Shown one piece after another: positions 59,177-64,000 of a stretch of 64,000 bases of DNA. Made by a program: the position numbers and the translations under genes. The DNA comes from JASHPR01 sp963844655 (GTDB lineage: Bacteria; Actinomycetota; Actinomycetes; Streptosporangiales; Streptosporangiaceae): the NCBI GenBank assembly GCA_963844655.1, contig CAWJPA010000001.1, positions 638,487 through 702,486 on the forward strand, given 5' to 3'. Below the pieces are notes generated by a model. It did no database searches. It saw nothing but the letters and a program-made list of their open reading frames with translations, and was not told where the DNA came from. Position 1 is the first letter of the stretch, and each line of letters opens with the position of its first letter.

Positions 59177-61966
59177 ATGGGTGAGCCGGCCGCAGTTCCG
59201 GCGGCAACGTCGGAGCGCGATGTCCTGCTGGCCACCAAGCTGAATGTGCCTGGGTTGCGGCCAGATCTGGTGCCGCGCCCGCGGCTGGCGCAGCGGCTCG
59301 ACGAGGGCCGGGGACTGGTCCTGGTCTGCGCGCCAGCTGGGTACGGCAAGACTGTGCTGCTGGCCGAGTGGGCCCGGCGCGGTCAGCATGCAGTGGGCTG
59401 GGTGTCGCTGGATGCTGGCGACAACGACCCGGCCCGGTTCTGGCGGCATACGGTGGCCGCGCTGGACCGAGCACGGCCGGGGATCAGCGAGCGAATGGGC
59501 CCGCTGCTTGGCCCTCCCCCGCCACTATCATTCGAGCCGCTGGTGACGGCCCTGATCAACGAGCTAACCGGCCAGCCTGATGCCGACGAAGCGCTGCTGG
59601 TTCTGGATGACTATCACGTGATCAGCTCACAGGCGGTGCACGAGTCGGTTGGGTTCCTGCTCGAGCACCGGCCACCAGAGCTGCACCTGGCCCTGGCCAG
59701 CCGCAGCGACCCGCCATTGGCCCTGGCACGGCTGCGGGCCGGCGCGCAGCTGACCGAGCTGCGCGCCGCGGACCTGCGGTTCACACCCGAGGAAGCGGCG
59801 GCGTTGCTGCAGCAGGCCGCGGCTGCGCCCGGCGGAAGCGCGGCCCGATGCGCCGCTGCCTGACGCGGTCGCCGCGGCACTGGCCGCGCGGACCGAGGGC
59901 TGGGCCGCCGGGCTGCAGCTGGCTGGCCTGTCGCTGCGCGGTCACAACGACGTCGACGGCTTCGTCGCCGCGTTCACCGGCAGCCACCGCTACATCCTGG
60001 ACTACCTGGCCGAGGAGGTGCTCGAGCGGCAGCCCGACCGGGTACGAGAGTTTTTGCTCGAGACCTCGGTCCTGGAGCGGCTGTCGGGGGAGCTGTGCGA
60101 CGCGGCCACCGGGCGGCCCGGCAGCCAGGCACTGCTGGAACAGGTTGAACGGGCCGGGCTGTTCTTGGTGCCGCTGGATGAGGTGCGCGGCTGGTGGCGT
60201 TACCACCACCTGTTCGCCGACCTGCTCCGAGCCCGTCTACAGCAGGAACAACCCGAGCAACGTTTCCGAACTGCACCGCAACGCGGCAGCCTGGTACGCG
60301 GAGCGTGGGCTGGCCGACGACGCGATACGGCACGCGGTGGCCGCCGGGGAGATGACCTGGGCCGCCCGGCTGATCGAGCAGCACTTCGACGAACTGTTCT
60401 ACCTGCGTGGCGAACGGGTTACGGTTCAGCGGTGGCTTTCGGCGCTGCCAGAAGACCTGGTCCGGACCCGTCCCCGGTTGCTGTTGACGCAGGCTTTCCT
60501 GGCATCCCACGGCGGCCGCATGGAGACGGTGGAACCGTTGCTCAACGCGGCCGAGCAGGCGTATACGGGCGCAGCGGAGGAGCCGTTCGAGCCTACCGTC
60601 GGCCGGGCCGGCAGCATGCTCGTGAATGTCCCGGCGCTAATCGCGATCCGTCGTGGCTTCCTCGCCCAGCTCCGCGGTGACGCCGAGGAGACGGCGGCGT
60701 TCGCCTCGCGGGCCCTAGCCGAGAGCAAGGAAGGCGAGTGGCTGCTGGGCTCTATCGCCCGTGGATACCTGGCCATGGCCGAGTGGCTTCGTGGCCGGGC
60801 TCGCGGAAGCTGAGCGCGCCTTCGCGTCCAGCATGGCCTGGGGGCAGGCGGCCGGCCAGCCCGCTTTGACCGGATGGCACCGGTACCAGCTCGCCCAGGT
60901 CCAGCGGGTCCTGGGCCGCCTGGACACGGCCTTCCAGACCTATGAGCAGGCGCTGGGAGCCGCTGCAGTGCCCGGCCGGCCGCCAGCGCCGACCGTCGGG
61001 CTCGTGTATGTGGGCCTGGCCGAAGTGGCCTACCAGCGGAACGAGCTCGACAGCGCCCTCCGGTATGTCACTGAGGGCATCGCGCTAGAACGCCAGTTCC
61101 TTCCCGGCACATCGCCGATCGCAGGCTTGGTGACACTGGCGTGGATACGGCAGGCCGCCGGCGATCCTGCCGGAGCGCTGGAGGCGATCGGCGAAGCCGG
61201 GCATGCCTCGCCGGCCACGGCTGGTCTGCTCAACCCGTTTCCGGCGCAGCGGGCGCGGCTGCTGCTAGCCCAGGGCGAGGTGGCCGCGGCCGCGCGGTGG
61301 ACGCATGAGACCGGCCTGCACGCCGACGATGAGCCGTGCTATCCGCGCGAGCCGGGATACCTGGTGCTGGCCCGGGTGCTGCTGGCCCAGCAGCGGCCTG
61401 CCGAGGCGATGGCACTGCTGGACCGGCTGCACGCCGCGGCGGTCGCACAGGGCCGGGTCGGCAGCGTGATCGAGGCTGGTGCGCTGCGGGCCCTGGCGCT
61501 GGCCGCCTGCGGCCAGGACGCCGACGCGGTGAATGCCCTCGCCGGCGTGCTCACGCTGGCCTGCCCGCAGGGATATGTCCGGGTCTTCGCCGACGAGGGC
61601 CCGCCAATGGCCGCGCTGCTGGGTCAGCTGATCGCGTCTCAGCGGGCCGGGCAGGCCGAAGTCGGGGTCCCGCTCGGCTGCCTGGCCCGGCTCCAGCGCG
61701 CCTTTGACGCCGGGCACACTGGACCGGGCTCCCGGTCCGGTACGGCCCCCGCGGGGGTGCCGGGCCTGGTCGAGCAGCTGACCAGCCGCGAGCTGGAGGT
61801 GCTGGGGATGCTGGCGGCAGGAAAGTCGAACCAGGCCATCGCCGATCAGCTCGTCGTCACCCTCGATACCGTCAAGAAGCATGTCAGCCACCTGCTGGGC
61901 AAGCTCGGCGCGGGCAACCGCACCGAGGCCGTCACCCGGGCGCGGGAACTAGGGCTGATTCCTTAG
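59177..61966 (+). pseudogene. MalT/LAL-type LuxR regulator, three frameshifts
   Basis: Starts MGEPAAVPAATSERDVLLATKLNVPGLRPDLVPRPRLAQRL. An AAA ATPase with Walker A CAPAGYGKTVLL and Walker B LLVLDDYHVI follows, then SDPPLALARLRAGAQLTELRAADLRF. Frameshifts near 59845, 60250 and 60790 move the frame, each time by +1, before AARTEGWAAGLQLAGLSL, ELHRNAAAWYAERGLADDAIRHA and GLAEAERAFASSMAWGQ. The C-terminal HTH (LTSRELEVLGMLAAGKSNQAIADQLVVTLDTVKKHVSHLLGKLGAGNRTEA) is complete. If the sequence is correct the gene is dead; three same-direction shifts could also be read errors. Confidence 0.8.
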
Positions 61967-62419
61967 CCGCGGCCAGATACGCACGGCTCCTCCGGCCGGA
62001 TATGTCACGCCGTGGAAGCCGGGAGCGCGCCATGCGGTGCGGAGGAGGAGCGGCCCGGGCCTCTGGCAGGATCTCGCCCAGGTCGTCGACACGATCACGC
62101 CGTTGCAGCACATCAACCATGTGCTGGGCAAGCTCGGCGTGGCCCACCGTACCGAGGCTGTCGCCCGGGCACGCCAGCCGGGCCTGATCCCTTAACACAG
62201 GCCCTCTGCGCACCGTCGGCACTTTCGTGCCGTGGCCCGCCACGGAAGACTCCACCCGTCATGTCCACTTTCGGGTGACGCCCGCGGCATCCCCGCCTCG
62301 TAACGTCCTGCATATCCGAATACCCGAGAAGGAGGCACGATGCGAAGTTCAGTCGCGGGGGCAAGCGGTGCTGTCGGCGCCCGGGGCTTGATCTCCAACA
62401 ATCCAAGAGGAGAATCATC
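61967..62419. other. Stretch between LuxR and SnoaL genes
   Basis: About 450 bases. It contains the LuxR tail remnant (62082-62195) and AGGAGG-like sites near 62330. AGAGGAGAATC lies just before the SnoaL start. No other gene is seen. Confidence 0.45.
62082..62195 (+). pseudogene. Remnant of a second LuxR C-terminal HTH
   Basis: Codons 62082-62195 read VVDTITPLQHINHVLGKLGVAHRTEAVARARQPGLIP-stop. They parallel the end of the preceding regulator (LDTVKKHVSHLLGKLGAGNRTEAVTRARELGLIP). No upstream part is present, so this is a short duplicated or recombined tail. Confidence 0.65.
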
Positions 62420-62863
62420 ATGACAGGCAACCAAAATGACCAGCGCATCCTTGCTGAGCGCTTCGTGACGATGTTGAACGACCACGATCCGGATGCCGTC
62501 GATGGCTTTGTGTCTGTCGACTACATCAATCACAACCCGTTCGTAGGTGACGGACGTGAAGCCAACCGCACCTTCTGGGCGAGCTTCTTCACTGCCTTTC
62601 CGGACGTCGAAGCAACTATGGACGATCTGGTGGTGGCCGGTGACCGCGTTGTTGGACGATTCACCTACCGGGGCACCCACGCTGGCCCCTTCTACGGTCT
62701 GCCTGCGACGGGAAAAACGATCGAGATGCGTTCCATCGACATCTGGCGAGCCGAGAACGGCGAATTCGTCGAACACTGGGACGAGCTCAACCTGCTCGAC
62801 CTCTTCCAGCAGCTGGGTCTGATTCCCGCGTTCGACCTCGTCGATGCTGAGAGCACGTCGTGA
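62420..62863 (+). CDS. SnoaL-like ester cyclase-fold protein
   Basis: 147 residues with AGAGGAG upstream. The NTF2-like fold of SnoaL polyketide cyclases is visible: NDQRILAERFVTMLNDHDPDAVDGFVSVDYINHNPFVGDGREANRTFWASFFTAFPDVEATMDDLVVAGDRVVGRFTYRGTHAGPFYGLPATGKTIEMRSIDIWRAENGEFVEHWDELNLLDLFQQLGLI. The conserved His, Asp and Trp residues are present. Many such proteins act outside antibiotic synthesis, and the role here is unknown. The next gene overlaps as GTGA. Confidence 0.88.
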   Translation: MTGNQNDQRILAERFVTMLNDHDPDAVDGFVSVDYINHNPFVGDGREANRTFWASFFTAFPDVEATMDDLVVAGDRVVGRFTYRGTHAGPFYGLPATGKTIEMRSIDIWRAENGEFVEHWDELNLLDLFQQLGLIPAFDLVDAESTS

Positions 62864-63333
62864 CTGCACTCAGTCACGTTCTCATTGCGATCTCCATCCT
62901 TGCCTGTGGGGTCGTTTATGGCACAGACGTATTCTCGGCGATCGTTCTCCGTCCTGCGCTGGCCCTAGTCGACGACCGAACTCTTGTCTCCACGATGGGA
63001 CACGTGCATGACGTTGCGGACAAGCGGATGCCGGTTCCGGGAGTCGTCGGGCTGATGAGTGCGATAGCGGGAACCGTCGTGGCCGCCGTCACCGGACACC
63101 TCAGCGCGACGGTCGCAGGAGTGTGCGCGGTGGCTCCTCTGTTGATCTGGCTCGCTATCTATGTTCGGGTAAGCGCTCCCATCAACCGTCAGCTCACGGC
63201 GGCCTCTAGAAGCGGCCGAGCACCGAGTCAAGCCCGGGACCTGCAACAGCGATGGGATCGCGTTATCAACGTACGTTCGCTCCTTCAGATGGTGGCCATA
63301 GCGGCTCTGTGCCTCATGCTCATCATCCTGTGA
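62860..63333 (+). CDS. DUF1772-like membrane protein
   Basis: 157 residues from GTG 62860. Four membrane helices (LIAISILACGVVYGTDVFSAIV; VGLMSAIAGTVVAAVTG; VCAVAPLLIWLAIYVRV; LLQMVAIAALCLMLIIL) and WDRVINVRSLLQMVA at the end match the DUF1772/anthrone-oxygenase-like family. It is coupled to SnoaL and probably oxidises a small aromatic in the same pathway. The substrate is unknown. Confidence 0.8.
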   Translation: MTALSHVLIAISILACGVVYGTDVFSAIVLRPALALVDDRTLVSTMGHVHDVADKRMPVPGVVGLMSAIAGTVVAAVTGHLSATVAGVCAVAPLLIWLAIYVRVSAPINRQLTAASRSGRAPSQARDLQQRWDRVINVRSLLQMVAIAALCLMLIIL

Positions 63334-63378
63334 TCGTCGTTGTCGTATCACCAAGTAATCAAATAAACGAGGAACCCG

Positions 63379-64000
63379 ATGTCCATTGTCTCTGGTGGAA
63401 GGAATGCAATGGTGCCGCGCCCTTCTAAAGATAGAAACGTGGGCCACCCATCAACGACGGTCCGCTCGGTGGCTGACAGGGTAGAACTCGGAGTCGGGAC
63501 CATCGAGTACATCGACACCGGCGGTGACGGTCCGGTCCTCGTGTTCCTCCATGGGCTGCTCATGGACGCGTCGCTTTGGGACGCCCTGATCGCCGACCTG
63601 GCTCCTCGTTACCGTTGTGTTGCACCGACGCTGCCGCTGGGCGCCCACACCCAGCCCATGGGGCCGGATGCCGACCTTTCGTTGCCGGGTATCGCCCGGC
63701 TCGTCGGCGAGCTACTCGATCGTCTCGACCTGGACAGGGTCACTCTTGTGGGCAACGACACCGGCGGAGCGCTTGTCCAGCTGCTGATGGGCGAGGGTTG
63801 CTCTCGCGTCGGGGGGGTCGTGCTCGTGTCTTGTGACGCGTTCGACAATTTCCCCCCGGGACTGACCGGCAAGGTGCTGGTCGCGACCGGAAAGCTTGCG
63901 CCGAGCCTGTTCGGCCTCTTCATGCAGCACATGCGCTTGCGGTTTGTGAGGCGACTCCCGATGGCCTTCGGATGGCTGACCAAGCAGGGTGACACCGCGA
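63379..64000 (+). CDS. Alpha/beta hydrolase, 3' partial
   Basis: At least 207 residues from ATG 63379, running off the window. Core elements: VELGVGTIEYIDTGGDGPVLVFLHGLLMDASLWDALIADLA (oxyanion HG), RVTLVGNDTGGALVQLLM as nucleophile elbow with Asp (GNDTGG) and VLVSCDAF. An Asp nucleophile is typical of haloalkane dehalogenase- and epoxide-hydrolase-like members. It begins 46 bases after the DUF1772 gene, so it may belong to the same operon. Confidence 0.85.
   Translation, partial: MSIVSGGRNAMVPRPSKDRNVGHPSTTVRSVADRVELGVGTIEYIDTGGDGPVLVFLHGLLMDASLWDALIADLAPRYRCVAPTLPLGAHTQPMGPDADLSLPGIARLVGELLDRLDLDRVTLVGNDTGGALVQLLMGEGCSRVGGVVLVSCDAFDNFPPGLTGKVLVATGKLAPSLFGLFMQHMRLRFVRRLPMAFGWLTKQGDTA

Overview
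This is high-GC actinomycete DNA. The signs are dense GC-rich coding, GTG starts, a mycothiol-type DinB enzyme, DUF574, DUF1707, DUF5999 and DUF4242 proteins, large LuxR/ATPase regulators, and a PatA/PimA remnant of phosphatidylinositol mannoside synthesis. No 16S rRNA or species marker is present; a soil actinomycete (Streptomycetales, Streptosporangiales or a relative) fits best.

Layout. 1-10.5 kb is ordinary chromosome: a GT-C mannosyltransferase, a lipase, a Ser/Thr kinase with a beta-propeller sensor, an AHSA1/ArsR pair behind a tandem-dyad operator, DUF899, oxidoreductase, GNAT, ICMT-like, glutaryl-CoA-dehydrogenase-like and PspC genes. 10.7-11.04 kb holds tRNA-Glu, tRNA-Asp and tRNA-Phe. 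11.0-19.6 kb is an integrative-element remnant inserted in tRNA-Phe. It has a 45-bp att repeat at each end, integrase, excisionase and a truncated RepSA-type initiator. Its cargo is a STAS antagonist, a leaderless winged-helix regulator and an anti-sigma ATPase, with an IS630-like unit carrying a passenger gene and an IS3 element inside it.

20-55 kb is an accessory zone rich in mobile elements and pseudogenes. It holds at least six IS110-family copies or fragments, IS3 and IS30 pieces, a tRNA-Arg half, an aberrant tRNA-Tyr, and decayed methyltransferase, nitroreductase, EVE, PimA and anti-sigma genes. Intact islands between them include a TetR/DinB operon with three tetO-like operators, an EamA exporter, a LuxR/AAA regulator, a DUF574 methyltransferase, a TetR/NmrA divergent pair and a PatA acyltransferase. 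55-64 kb holds a Vat-like acetyltransferase, a hydrolase with a lost nucleophile, a flavin monooxygenase operon, a frameshifted MalT-like regulator, a SnoaL/DUF1772 pair and a truncated hydrolase.

The most interesting signal is in the IS110 copies. Two of them keep a structured 5' leader that reads as a bridge (guide) RNA. In the copy at 25.4 kb a loop carries nine bases identical to its own left insertion junction. Another segment of the leader is complementary to the element's left terminus. A stem-loop closed by covarying pairs has a completely different loop in the two copies. A further IS110 remnant contains a precisely definable 164-bp internal inversion.
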